From the NCBI GenBank assembly GCA_947496355.1, contig CANMCO010000003.1, positions 186,001-250,000 of the forward strand: DNA of 64,000 nt, read 5' to 3'. The stretch comes from an uncultured Aquimarina sp. (GTDB taxonomy: Bacteria; Bacteroidota; Bacteroidia; Flavobacteriales; Flavobacteriaceae). The translations under genes and the position numbers were made by a program. The notes beneath the pieces are model-generated. The model saw nothing but the letters and a program-made list of their open reading frames with translations, had not been told where the DNA came from and did not search any database. The stretch's first letter is position 1. Each line of letters begins with the position of its first letter. Shown here piece after piece: positions 8,501 to 16,639 of this stretch.

Positions 8501-10022
8501 TATCTATTCTATAGAAGATTTATCACAATTAATTTATGATTTGAAATCTGCAAACAGACAAGCTCGAATCAATGTGAAATTGGTTTCTGAAGTAGGAGTA
8601 GGGACCGTAGCAGCAGGTGTCGCTAAGGCGAAAGCAGATGTTGTACTAATTTCTGGTTTTGACGGAGGAACAGGTGCATCACCCTTAACGTCATTAAAGC
8701 ATGCCGGATTACCATGGGAACTTGGTATTGCCGAGGCACAACAAACACTAGTTGGTAATAATTTACGTAGTCGTATCGTATTAGAATGTGATGGACAATT
8801 AAAAACGGGACGTGACGTAGCAGTAGCATGCTTATTAGGAGCAGAAGAGTTTGGGTTTGCAACAGCTCCTCTGGTAGCTTCAGGTTGTGTTATGATGCGC
8901 GTATGTCATTTAAATACATGTCCAGTCGGAATTGCAACACAAAACCCAGAACTACGTAAGAAATTCAAAGGAAAACCAGAGCATGTTGTAAACTATATGT
9001 ATTTCGTAGCACAAGAGCTACGTGAGATTATGGCACAACTTGGTTTCCGAACGATTAATGAGATGATAGGGCAAGTGAATAAGCTTGATCACAATAAAGC
9101 AATAGCGCATTATAAAGCCGCAGGGATAGATCTTACTCCAATTCTGCATCAAGTAGAAGCTCCAAAAGGAGTTGAGATTTACAATACCGAAGAGCAAGAT
9201 CATTGCCTTGGTAAATCTATTGACTTTGAAATTATAGAACAAGCACATCCTGCATTATTCCGTAAAGAAAGAATCACTTTGGATTTTGATATTTGTAATA
9301 CCGATAGAGCAGTAGGAGCAATATTAAGTAATGAGATCTCTAAAATCTATGGAGCTCAGGGATTACCAGATAATACATTGAAATTGAACTTTACAGGAGC
9401 TGCAGGGCAAAGTTTTGGAGCGTTTGCTACCAAAGGGTTAACTATGATTGTTAATGGCAACACTAATGATTACTTAGGAAAAGGACTTTCGGGAGCAAAA
9501 TTAATCATTAAAGTACCCGAGGAAGCAACAATTGTTCCAGAAAATAATGTAATTACAGGTAATGTAACTTTATATGGTGCAACGGCTGGAGAGGTATATA
9601 TTAACGGTAAAGCAGGAGAGCGATTCTGCGTGCGTAACTCTGGAGCAAAAGCTGTGGTAGAGGGAATAGGAGATCATGGATGTGAATATATGACTGGAGG
9701 TGTTGCAGTTATTCTTGGTGAAGTAGGAAGAAACTTTGGAGCAGGTATGTCTGGGGGTATCGCTTATATTTATGATAATAATAAAACCTTTGAGGCTCAT
9801 TGTAATAAAGAGGCCCTTAATCTTGATCCGGTTGTGGAGAAGCAAGATGTTGATGAGTTAAAAACATTGATAGAGAATCATTACAATGCTACATTAAGTC
9901 CGCTAGCACAAAGAATACTTGAAAATTGGGAAAAAGAATTGCCAAAATTCATAAAGATATTCCCAGAGGAGTATAAACAAGCATTGAAACGATTAGAAGA
10001 AGAAAAATTAGCACAAGCATAA
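5523..10022 (+). CDS. gltB: Glutamate synthase (NADPH/ferredoxin-type), large subunit
   Basis: 1499 residues, full length. The class II glutamine amidotransferase domain occupies roughly 16-430. Cys16 in HDACGAGFI should become the N-terminal nucleophile after a 15-residue propeptide is removed. The central domain (about 470-760) follows, then the FMN/2-oxoglutarate barrel (about 800-1190) with GEGGENPVRFY, KPGEGGQLPG and the 3Fe-4S cysteines Cys1122, Cys1128 and Cys1133 (CVMMRVCHLNTCPVG). The GXGXG beta-helix (about 1250-1430) is last. The enzyme moves the glutamine amide onto 2-oxoglutarate to give two glutamates. gltD starts 12 bp downstream, so this is one operon. It is divergent from glnK-amtB, linking ammonium uptake with assimilation. 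Confidence 0.98.
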   Translation: MKKQGMYLPEFEHDACGAGFICSLEGKKSNDIIHKALEILEKLEHRGAVSADGKTGDGAGILIDIPHDFFVERCDFDLPAAGEYAVSNVFLPKRENQRQFCIDTFEKNIADQNLVLLGWRDVPVDHVHLGEIAATTEPFIKQLFIGKEEKEQSYFDFNLKLFTARKVTEHTIYSSKLSESKFFYLPSLSTKTLIFKGLLMPEDIKLYYTDLMDPKVVTRLALVHQRFSTNTFPTWDLAQPFRYMCHNGEINTLRGNVTRMRSREELLESDWFGEDIKKILPVVLKGKSDSASMDMVVELLLMTGRSLPEVMMMMVPEAWEKNPEMSEAKKAFYEYNSCAMEPWDGPASIPFTDGNYIGAVLDRNGLRPSRYSVTKNGYVIMSSETGVVDLEPSNIEYHGRLEPGKMFLVDMGEGRIINDEEIKEKIASQHPYREWLDNNLVHLKDIPYNDCPLFLGEETVAKRKAVFGYTQEDIDTIIAPMGQLGKEPIGSMGSDTPIAVLSERPQLIYNYFKQLFAQVTNPPLDGIREELITDISLTLGSDHNIFDINEKHCNKLKIQNPVISKEDLDKIKTFTGKGFKVTSISMLYNINRGLNGLEDALEAMLQEVSDVIDEGTNVVILSDRNVSKHRAPIPALLACSYVNSGLQKLGKRSRVSIIIESAEPREVHHFALLFGYGASAINPYMVNEIIGEQIEESNITGIDFDDAIKNYNKAVGKGVLKVMNKIGISTLNSYRSSQLFECIGINTKVVDQYFPNTATRIEGIGLYELEKEIAKRHKRAYAEQEVAANLDLEIGGQYRWRRNGEKHQFNPLSIAKLQKSVRDNDSKTYKEYADLINEQSKSLMTIRGLLEFSNYDPISIDEVEPWTEIVKRFKTGAMSYGSISKEAHENLAVAMNRIGGKSNSGEGGENPVRFYKDVNGDWKNSAIKQVASGRFGVSSNYLTSAAEIQIKMAQGAKPGEGGQLPGPKVNPEIAKTRNSTPYVGLISPPPHHDIYSIEDLSQLIYDLKSANRQARINVKLVSEVGVGTVAAGVAKAKADVVLISGFDGGTGASPLTSLKHAGLPWELGIAEAQQTLVGNNLRSRIVLECDGQLKTGRDVAVACLLGAEEFGFATAPLVASGCVMMRVCHLNTCPVGIATQNPELRKKFKGKPEHVVNYMYFVAQELREIMAQLGFRTINEMIGQVNKLDHNKAIAHYKAAGIDLTPILHQVEAPKGVEIYNTEEQDHCLGKSIDFEIIEQAHPALFRKERITLDFDICNTDRAVGAILSNEISKIYGAQGLPDNTLKLNFTGAAGQSFGAFATKGLTMIVNGNTNDYLGKGLSGAKLIIKVPEEATIVPENNVITGNVTLYGATAGEVYINGKAGERFCVRNSGAKAVVEGIGDHGCEYMTGGVAVILGEVGRNFGAGMSGGIAYIYDNNKTFEAHCNKEALNLDPVVEKQDVDELKTLIENHYNATLSPLAQRILENWEKELPKFIKIFPEEYKQALKRLEEEKLAQA

Positions 10023-10034
10023 AACGATACTAAC

Positions 10035-11498
10035 ATGGGAAAGATAACTGGATTTTTAGAATTTGAAAGAGAGATCGAACAGTACCAGCCTGTTAAAGAT
10101 CGTATAAAAGATTATAAGGAGTTTACGAAGGCAATGCCAGAGAAAAAACTCAAAGATCAGGGTGCACGCTGTATGGATTGCGGAATTCCGTTTTGTCATA
10201 GTGGTTGCCCATTAGGAAATTTAATTCCAGATTTTAACGATGCCGTATATCGTGGTAAATGGGAAAAAGCAGCAAGTATTCTGCACTCCACTAATAATTT
10301 CCCTGAATTTACCGGTCGATTATGCCCAGCACCATGTGAAGAAGCTTGTGTGTTAGGAATAAATGAGAACCCTGTAACGATAGAGAATATTGAGAAAAAT
10401 ATTGTAGAAGAAGCTTTTAAAAACGGATGGGTAAAAGCAAATCCACCAAGAGAAAGAACAGGTAAGACAATAGCCGTAATTGGTTCTGGTCCTGCTGGAT
10501 TGGCGACTGCACAACAATTAAATCGTGCCGGTCATTTGGTAACAGTTTTTGAAAGAGATGAGAAAGTTGGGGGGCTACTTCGTTATGGTATTCCTGATTT
10601 TAAGATGGAAAAAAATGTAATTGATCGTCGCGTTGCTGTTTTAGAAGAAGAAGGAATTGTTTTTAAAACAAACACCGCCATAGGAAAAGATATAAAAGCA
10701 AATCAATTAAAAGAAGAGTTTGACGCAGTGGTTTTATGTACCGGGGCAACCGTTCGACGTAATTTACCTGTAAAAGGTGCTGATCTAAAAGGTGTAGTAC
10801 AAGCCATGGATTTCTTACCACAAAATAATAGAAGAGTAGATGGAGTCAAAGATCTTGGAGAAGAAATTCTGGCTACCAATAAAGATGTGATTGTAATTGG
10901 AGGAGGAGATACCGGATCGGATTGTATTGGTACTTCTGTGCGCCATGGTGCAACTTCGGTTACCAATTTTGAAATCATGGGTAAAGGAACAACAGAGCGT
11001 CCCGCAAATCAACCTTGGCCATTTTGGCCAATGCGTTTACGCACTAGTTCTTCTCACCAAGAAGGAGTAGATCGTAACTGGAGTATTTCTACTAAAGAAT
11101 TTTTGGGTGACGAAGATGGAAATTTAAGAGGATTGATTACTTCTGAAGTAGAATGGGTAAAAGAGAATGGCCGTTTTACTTTGAAAGAAGTTCCAAACAC
11201 AGAAAAAGAATGGAAATGTGAATTGGCTCTTCTAGCCCTCGGATTTACAGGGTCAGAACCAACAATTGCAGAGCAATTAGGAATTGATATGGATGCTAGA
11301 ACTAATATCAAAGCCACAGAAGATAACTATACTACAAATGTAAAAGGTGTTTTTGCTGCAGGAGATACACGTAGAGGGCAATCTCTAATTGTATGGGCTA
11401 TCGCCGAGGGTAGACAGGCGGCTCACCACGTAGATACATACCTTATGGGAAGCTCTAATCTTCCACTTAAAGGAGAAGGAGATTTACCAAGAGTATAA
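10035..11498 (+). CDS. gltD: Glutamate synthase small subunit
   Basis: 487 residues. The N-terminal Fe-S module holds Cys46, Cys49, Cys54 and Cys58 (CMDCGIPFCHSGC), followed by RLCPAPCEEACVLG. Then comes an FAD-binding GSGPAGLATAQQL (about 150-162) and an NAD(P)H-binding IGGGDTGSDCIG (about 295). The C-terminal AAGDTRRGQSLIVWAI contacts FAD. This subunit oxidises NAD(P)H and passes electrons through its clusters to GltB. It is directly downstream of gltB and followed by a strong terminator. Confidence 0.98.
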   Translation: MGKITGFLEFEREIEQYQPVKDRIKDYKEFTKAMPEKKLKDQGARCMDCGIPFCHSGCPLGNLIPDFNDAVYRGKWEKAASILHSTNNFPEFTGRLCPAPCEEACVLGINENPVTIENIEKNIVEEAFKNGWVKANPPRERTGKTIAVIGSGPAGLATAQQLNRAGHLVTVFERDEKVGGLLRYGIPDFKMEKNVIDRRVAVLEEEGIVFKTNTAIGKDIKANQLKEEFDAVVLCTGATVRRNLPVKGADLKGVVQAMDFLPQNNRRVDGVKDLGEEILATNKDVIVIGGGDTGSDCIGTSVRHGATSVTNFEIMGKGTTERPANQPWPFWPMRLRTSSSHQEGVDRNWSISTKEFLGDEDGNLRGLITSEVEWVKENGRFTLKEVPNTEKEWKCELALLALGFTGSEPTIAEQLGIDMDARTNIKATEDNYTTNVKGVFAAGDTRRGQSLIVWAIAEGRQAAHHVDTYLMGSSNLPLKGEGDLPRV

Positions 11499-11550
11499 AA
11501 ACTTAACCCTTTCAGATTTTCTTAATCTTTAGGGTTTTTGAGTGTTAAGA

Positions 11551-11585
11551 AAAAAGCTGCTAATATGGGAATTAGCAGCTTTTTT
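11551..11585. terminator. Bidirectional terminator after gltD
   Basis: AAAAAGCTGCTAAT (11551-11564) and ATTAGCAGCTTTTT (11571-11584) form a 14-bp stem with a six-base loop, between the convergent gltD and the M56 protease gene. A weaker AACCCT/AGGGTT hairpin lies just before it, at about 11503-11538. Confidence 0.85.
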
Positions 11586-11615
11586 ATTGATTGATGAATG
11601 TTTTGAGATTGACTT

Positions 11616-14336
11616 TTAGAAATAAATTTTTATTCTTATTGCTTGATCAAGCGAAATATCTTTGTCTTGATCTTGTAGTGATTTCACAAATTTAGGTGTG
11701 ACTCCATGAATCTTTAAGCTTTGTGCTTGATCTGCCGAGATCTTTGTATACCCTAGTTTTTCAAAAGGCTTAACGAATTCTGGCGTGATATTATGGATTT
11801 TGAAAGAGACAATTTCATCCAAAGGAAGATCACCAAAACGAGATTTTTTAAATTCTTGAATGTATTCTGGAGTTACATTGTGGATTTTAAGAGACATAAG
11901 ATCCTCAATAGAAATATTGTCATATCCAAGTTTAGCATAATCTGAGGCGGCATCAGGAGAAACATTATGAATTTTTATAGCTAAAGCGTCATCTAAGGAA
12001 ATGTTCTTGTACCCTGCTTTTTTAAAAGAGTTAATAAACTCTGGTGTAACGTTATGGATTTTTAACCCTACCACATCATCCAAAGGTATATTATTGTATC
12101 CTGCTCTATTGAAGTTTTTAATAAACTCTGGAGTTACATTGTGGATTTTAAGAGCAATGATATCATCTATAGGTACATTGGTATATCCTAAGTTGGTAAA
12201 AGCTTTTATAAAATCATTGGGATCTTGTTGTGCTTCTTGCTGACCTTTTCCAGGATTACTTGTAGAACTAGAAGAATATCCTTTAGCTACTTGTGCTTGC
12301 CCAGGAGTAATATTATGTATTTTCAAATTAATAGCTTCTTGAAGAGAAATATCCTTCTGTCCTGCTTTTTTATAAGATTTTATTAGATCAGGAGTTACAT
12401 TATGAATTTTAAGTTTTTTAGCCTCCTGCAGCGTAATGTTTGAATACCCAATTTTTTTGAAGCTATTAATATACTCTGGTGAAACGTTATGTATTTTTAA
12501 ATCTTTGGCTTCCTTTAAAGTAATATTTTGATACCCAATATTTTTATAAGATTTTATATATGAAGGACTCACATTATGGATTTTAAGGTTCTTGGCTTCC
12601 TTAATAGTAATATTTGAGTACCCTTCGTTCTTAAAAGATGCTATAAAATCCGGAGTAACGTTATGAATTTTGAGCTTGACATAATCATCAAGAGACATGT
12701 TGTTACCATATCCATTTTTCTTAAAAGAATCTATAAACTCTCGTGATAGGTTATGGATTTTGGCTTTTGTAATTTCTCTTAAAGAAGCCTTAGAACCATT
12801 TGTTTTATTTATAAAAGTGATATAGTTGACATCTACATCAAATAAGTTAAGTTTAGCAACTTCTTCCATAGTATAGTTTTTATATCCCAATTTGGATAAT
12901 TCTTTTCTATACATTTTTAACTTATCCAAGGACAATGATTTATGAATGATGTCTTCAAAATCTTCCTGATTGATATTCAGGTTCTCTTTTTTAAGATAAG
13001 CAAGGTAGTTAGAGTCAAAGTCAGTCAAAAAACAATGTACAAGGTCTCGTTGTTTGACACTTATACCATAATTGTTAAGTGAGCTCATGAAACTAGAATT
13101 AGCAGTGAAAGTATATCTTCCATCACCAATTTTTCCATCAAATTCTCCAATAAAAGTCATGGTACCCGCCTCTCTTGTGATCTCTAGTTTTTGTTTGTCT
13201 CCTTTTGGGAAATTAGTAAAGAAAGAGGGGTCATAACATCTTGTAGTAGACCAATAATTTCGGTTTAGGGGATCTGCACTTCTAAACATTATGCATAATT
13301 TACCACCGCCAACTTCTGCATCCCACACTCCTTTTGTATAGTCTTTTTGAATAGTAGAAGTGTTACTTTTCTGTTCTAAACCTTCTGTTACATCTACGGA
13401 TTGCTTGTCATGTGTAGTACTAGGTTTTACCGGATTAAAAGAAAACACTGTAAGTGCAAGTAATGGAATAATGATTAGGTATTTCCATCCTGATTTTGCT
13501 GTCGATTTTTTTGAATTCATCATGAGTATTCGTTTTTTGAGAAATGATTGATTGTAACCTGTAGCCAGGCCTGTAGGCATATTGGGAGTTGAGACTTTTA
13601 ATAGATTCATTTGATACACCTCTTTATCTTCTCCAATAGTTAACATACTATCATCAGTAAGATATTCAAGATTGTTATCTATAGCTTTTCGATATAGCCA
13701 TGCAAAAGGATTAAACCATTGTAGCATCACAAGAAATTCAACTAATAGCATATCGATACTATGCTTTCCTTTGATATGCATTTGTTCGTGTTTTAAAATC
13801 TGTAAATAGGTTTCTGGAGCATACTGACTTGGATTCATGAATATTCGATTCCAGAACGAGTAGGGAGCATGCTTTTTATTGGTTTCAATGATTTTATAGT
13901 TGTCAACTTCTATAGTAGGATGTTTTAAAATTCGATATAATAAAACTCCCAACTGAATTAAGAAATGAGTACTAAATACTAAAATTCCCAAAATATAGAC
14001 ATACAGGAGTATAGTTTTCCAATCTAAATACGTATTAGAATTAGTAACGATTGTATTTGAATTACCATTTGATATTTCTGGAGAAGTTGTTGGGTTTTCT
14101 GAAGTTGCCGAAATAAAAATTGACTTATCATTTGGTTCTGGTATGGTTTCCTGAACTATAGTTTTTTTGAAGGATAAACTTTCAGGTACTGTTACAAAGG
14201 GTAGTGTAAATGATAATACAATTAAGGATAATAATACCCATCTATTTAGATGGTAAAAAGTTTCTTTAGAAAGGAAAAACCTATAGATTACATACGATAA
14301 TCCTATTAATGCTGAGCTATGAAATATATAGTCCAT
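11616..14336 (-). CDS. BlaR1-like M56 membrane metalloprotease with a long periplasmic repeat array
   Basis: 906 residues. The N-terminal M56 part has membrane segments near 5-22, 33-50, 108-132 and 285-302. The zinc motif HEQMH (His183, Glu184, His187) is followed by the third-ligand region NNLEYLTDD (Glu224). After the last membrane segment comes a beta-rich stretch (about 335-440). From about 525 to the C-terminus there are about 12 repeats of 26-27 residues with core LKIHNVTPEFI and tail GYxNISLDDA; a degenerate copy (LNLFDVDVNYI) precedes them, and a short Ser/Gly/Gln-rich insert splits the array after the sixth. In BlaR1/MecR1 the part after the last membrane helix is the external sensor, so the repeats should face the periplasm. 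The start codon overlaps the blaI stop by one base, so the proteins form a sensor-protease/repressor pair. No penicillin-binding sensor domain is visible; the signal is unknown. Confidence 0.9.
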   Translation of the reverse strand: MDYIFHSSALIGLSYVIYRFFLSKETFYHLNRWVLLSLIVLSFTLPFVTVPESLSFKKTIVQETIPEPNDKSIFISATSENPTTSPEISNGNSNTIVTNSNTYLDWKTILLYVYILGILVFSTHFLIQLGVLLYRILKHPTIEVDNYKIIETNKKHAPYSFWNRIFMNPSQYAPETYLQILKHEQMHIKGKHSIDMLLVEFLVMLQWFNPFAWLYRKAIDNNLEYLTDDSMLTIGEDKEVYQMNLLKVSTPNMPTGLATGYNQSFLKKRILMMNSKKSTAKSGWKYLIIIPLLALTVFSFNPVKPSTTHDKQSVDVTEGLEQKSNTSTIQKDYTKGVWDAEVGGGKLCIMFRSADPLNRNYWSTTRCYDPSFFTNFPKGDKQKLEITREAGTMTFIGEFDGKIGDGRYTFTANSSFMSSLNNYGISVKQRDLVHCFLTDFDSNYLAYLKKENLNINQEDFEDIIHKSLSLDKLKMYRKELSKLGYKNYTMEEVAKLNLFDVDVNYITFINKTNGSKASLREITKAKIHNLSREFIDSFKKNGYGNNMSLDDYVKLKIHNVTPDFIASFKNEGYSNITIKEAKNLKIHNVSPSYIKSYKNIGYQNITLKEAKDLKIHNVSPEYINSFKKIGYSNITLQEAKKLKIHNVTPDLIKSYKKAGQKDISLQEAINLKIHNITPGQAQVAKGYSSSSTSNPGKGQQEAQQDPNDFIKAFTNLGYTNVPIDDIIALKIHNVTPEFIKNFNRAGYNNIPLDDVVGLKIHNVTPEFINSFKKAGYKNISLDDALAIKIHNVSPDAASDYAKLGYDNISIEDLMSLKIHNVTPEYIQEFKKSRFGDLPLDEIVSFKIHNITPEFVKPFEKLGYTKISADQAQSLKIHGVTPKFVKSLQDQDKDISLDQAIRIKIYF
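11619..12766 (-). repeat. In-gene tandem repeat array encoding about 12 KIHN(V/I)(T/S)P units
   Basis: The last 1.1 kb of the M56 gene is built from 78-81 bp units. Some stretches are identical at the DNA level: the sequence around 11864-11891 recurs at about 12127-12154. This suggests recent duplication or recombination between units. Other units differ at many silent positions, so the array is not uniformly young. Confidence 0.85.
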
Positions 14337-14695
14337 TACTTTTTATTTTTTATCAATTGAATGATTTCTTCTAATTCTTGAGTATTGATCTTTTCTTCCT
14401 TGGCAAAAAACTTTACCAAAGCCAAAGGAGAGTTGTCGAAATAGTTATTCACTACTTCACCTAAAACTTCTTTTTGATATTCATCTTTTGACACCATTGG
14501 ATAATATTGAAAACTATTGCCATACGCAACATGACTAATAAATCCTTTTTCTTCTAAGATCTTTACAATGGTTGCAGTGGTATTGTAATGAGGTTTTGGG
14601 TCAGGGAGTTCTTCTATAAGTTCTTTAATAAAAGCTTTTTTCAATTTCCACAGACTTTGCATAATCTGTTCTTCTCTTTTGGCTAATTTTTGCAT
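14336..14695 (-). CDS. blaI: BlaI/MecI family transcriptional repressor
   Basis: 119 residues from the ATG at 14695. The open frame extends to a TTG at 14716, but that codon lies inside the predicted -7 element, so the ATG is preferred. The winged-helix region (LAKREEQIMQSLWKLKKAFIKELIEELPDPKPHYNTTATIVKILEEKGFI) is the BlaI/MecI/CopY family, and the C-terminus is the dimerisation helix pair. In this family the partner M56 protease cleaves the repressor on signal, relieving autorepression of the pair. The gene overlaps the M56 gene by one base. Promoter and operator-like repeats lie directly upstream. Confidence 0.93.
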   Translation of the reverse strand: MQKLAKREEQIMQSLWKLKKAFIKELIEELPDPKPHYNTTATIVKILEEKGFISHVAYGNSFQYYPMVSKDEYQKEVLGEVVNNYFDNSPLALVKFFAKEEKINTQELEEIIQLIKNKK

Positions 14696-14713
14696 AGTAC
14701 CAGTTTTATAAAA

Positions 14714-14775
14714 CAAACCTACTACTAATCTTTTAGTTTTACAACTAATTTATTAGTAGTGTAACTAATTAGTTA
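14714..14775 (-). promoter_or_regulatory. blaI promoter overlapped by repeated ACTAAT/ATTAGT operator sites
   Basis: Leftward -33 TTG (14744-14742), 20 bp, -7 TAGGTTTG (14721-14714), predicting a leader of only about 12 nt before the ATG at 14695. Around it are ACTACTAAT (14721-14729) with its exact complement ATTAGTAGT (14752-14760), ACTAAT-TT-ATTAGT (14744-14757) and the perfect palindrome TAACTAATTAGTTA (14762-14775). The half-site recalls the TACTA/TAGTA type bound by BlaI-family repressors. Autorepression is inferred. Confidence 0.65.
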
Positions 14776-14845
14776 GTAGAATGATGTGTGGAGTACCATT
14801 TTTATTGTGTTTTTAGAGGAACGTTAAATATTTGATAAATTACTT

Positions 14846-15559
14846 TTAGAAGGATACTCCCATAGTTAATAAGAAAACAAATGGATTAAGGTCTACTTCG
14901 ATTTCTCTTTCAATTGTAGCGATGGGGATTCCTATTATCCTTGTATCTGTTGTAGTGGTTGCAGTAGTCGAAACATTTACATATCCAGCCATAAATGAGG
15001 CATGATATCTTGTACTAATGCGGTAGTTGATTCCAGCAAAACCGCCAATATTGGTCGATGAAGATAAGTCGATTTCTGTCTCCCCAAAAAGTGTATCTTC
15101 TAATTCTTGACTAGCCTTTGCTCCATAGAAGATAGTATGATTAAAAGCGAAACCAAGATAAGGGCGAAAATCGTTTTCGCGATTCATGAAATAGTAATTA
15201 AATAATAGGGTGGGTGGTAATACTTTTACAGTTCCTACTGATTCTACAAAAGAAGCTTCACCCGCTCCTTTGATTTTAAGTTTTAGTGGAAGGCCAATTA
15301 ATAATTCTACACCAAGATGATCTCCAAAAAATCGGGTATAGGACCCTATTAAACCGTTGGGGTTATTTACATCTATTCTATACTCTGATGGTGTTAACGG
15401 GCCTTCTAAATCTGTGGATTTAGTATTGTTTATTAGTTTTCCACCCCCTAGTTTGAATAAGTTATTATGCCCTTTTGCAGATGGAGTTTCCTGTGAAAAT
15501 ACTAAACCAATAGCCATAAAGAGGTACAGGTAAACAGCCCTTTGCAGTATGAGATTCAT
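14846..15559 (-). CDS. OmpW family outer membrane protein
   Basis: 237 residues with a signal peptide (about 1-22, ending VFSQ). The beta-barrel pattern resembles OmpW: GLIGSYTRFFGDHLGVELLIGLP, VLPPTLLFNYYF, RPYLGFAFNHTIFY, and a C-terminal strand ending in Phe. OmpW proteins are eight-stranded barrels with a hydrophobic channel thought to pass small hydrophobic compounds. It is the last gene of a same-strand run that includes the PLP enzyme (76 bp away). The function here is not deducible beyond the fold. Confidence 0.8.
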   Translation of the reverse strand: MNLILQRAVYLYLFMAIGLVFSQETPSAKGHNNLFKLGGGKLINNTKSTDLEGPLTPSEYRIDVNNPNGLIGSYTRFFGDHLGVELLIGLPLKLKIKGAGEASFVESVGTVKVLPPTLLFNYYFMNRENDFRPYLGFAFNHTIFYGAKASQELEDTLFGETEIDLSSSTNIGGFAGINYRISTRYHASFMAGYVNVSTTATTTTDTRIIGIPIATIEREIEVDLNPFVFLLTMGVSF

Positions 15560-15635
15560 GATGAGTTGAGTTTGTAATGAAATTTAAACTTAAAGCTAAT
15601 TTTTTGTATTAGCAATTAAAATCGAACTAAATTAA

Positions 15636-16580
15636 TTAAATAGTTCGAAATGATAAGTTTTCTAAATCTACATTTCCTCCAGAAAGAATGATACCAATTT
15701 TTCTTCCACTAAAACGGTGTTTTTCTCTTAGCAAAGCCGCGAAAGGTACAGCACAAGAAGGTTCTATAATTATTTTCATGCGCTCCCAGATGAGTCGCAT
15801 GGCTTCAATAATCTCATGTTCTTCAACTCTAATAATTTCTGAAACATGTTTTTGTATGATCGGAAAGTTAATATCACCCAATTGAGTTTTTAGACCGTCT
15901 GCAATAGTATTAGCCGTAATATTGGTTTCAATTTTACCACTTAGTAAAGAACGATAGGCATCATCAACTTCAAAGGGTTCCCCGCCAATAACCTTGCAAC
16001 CATCTCCATAAAAATAAGAAGCAAGCCCAGTACCGGCTATTAGCCCGCCTCCACCAACCGGGGTAAATATGTATTCAAGATCAGGATTTTCTTCTAATAG
16101 CTCAATGGCCGCCGTACCTTGACCTAATATCACATCAAAATCATTAGAAGGATGAATAAAAGTAGCTCCTCTTTCTTTTTGAATTTGAGCGGCTGTTTGT
16201 TCTCGATCATTCAAAGTAGGAGGGCATTCGATAATTATACCACCATATCCTTTAACAGCATCTTTTTTGACCTGTGGTGCAGTTGATGGCATAACGATAT
16301 ATGCCTTCACGCCTAAGTTTTGTGCAGCAAGAGATAGTGCTTGTGCAAAATTTCCAGAAGAATGGGTTACAACTCCTCTGGATTGTTGTTCTTTTGGTAA
16401 TTGTAAAATAGCACTTGTCGCTCCTCTCATTTTAAAAGCCCCCATTCGCTGAAAATTTTCACACTTAAAGTATATTTCAGCTTTTGAAATTTTGTTTAGT
16501 TGGCTAGAGGTAAATATAGGAGTTCTATGAATATGCGGTTTGATGCGTTCATAACAATCTTTTAGTTCTTTTTTGGTCAT
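15636..16580 (-). CDS. PLP-dependent threonine/serine dehydratase or serine racemase family enzyme
   Basis: 314 residues, fold type II PLP enzyme. Lys50 in GAFKMRGA is the Schiff-base lysine. SSGNFAQALSLAAQ is the substrate-contact loop, GGGGLIAGTG binds the PLP phosphate, and a C-terminal LSGGNVDL is present. The length and lack of an ACT regulatory domain point to catabolic threonine/serine dehydratase (TdcB-like) or serine/threo-hydroxyaspartate racemase; the sequence does not separate these. The ATG at 16580 is the natural start. Confidence 0.88.
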   Translation of the reverse strand: MTKKELKDCYERIKPHIHRTPIFTSSQLNKISKAEIYFKCENFQRMGAFKMRGATSAILQLPKEQQSRGVVTHSSGNFAQALSLAAQNLGVKAYIVMPSTAPQVKKDAVKGYGGIIIECPPTLNDREQTAAQIQKERGATFIHPSNDFDVILGQGTAAIELLEENPDLEYIFTPVGGGGLIAGTGLASYFYGDGCKVIGGEPFEVDDAYRSLLSGKIETNITANTIADGLKTQLGDINFPIIQKHVSEIIRVEEHEIIEAMRLIWERMKIIIEPSCAVPFAALLREKHRFSGRKIGIILSGGNVDLENLSFRTI

Positions 16581-16639
16581 TAGAGATGAATCATTTTATA
16601 AAAATCTAAAATAATGTATTTCAATGTAAGTAAAAAGTG

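Noticed and set aside
8623..9845. Several minus-strand open frames of 76-91 codons within gltB
   Set aside because: They are antisense shadows of a strongly conserved enzyme and have no recognisable features.
11619..12766. Tandem DNA repeats as a CRISPR or satellite array
   Set aside because: The period is in frame (78-81 bp) and the units encode a conserved protein motif within a long open frame.
14696..14716. TTG start for blaI
   Set aside because: The codon overlaps the predicted -7 element; the ATG at 14695 gives a standard BlaI N-terminus.
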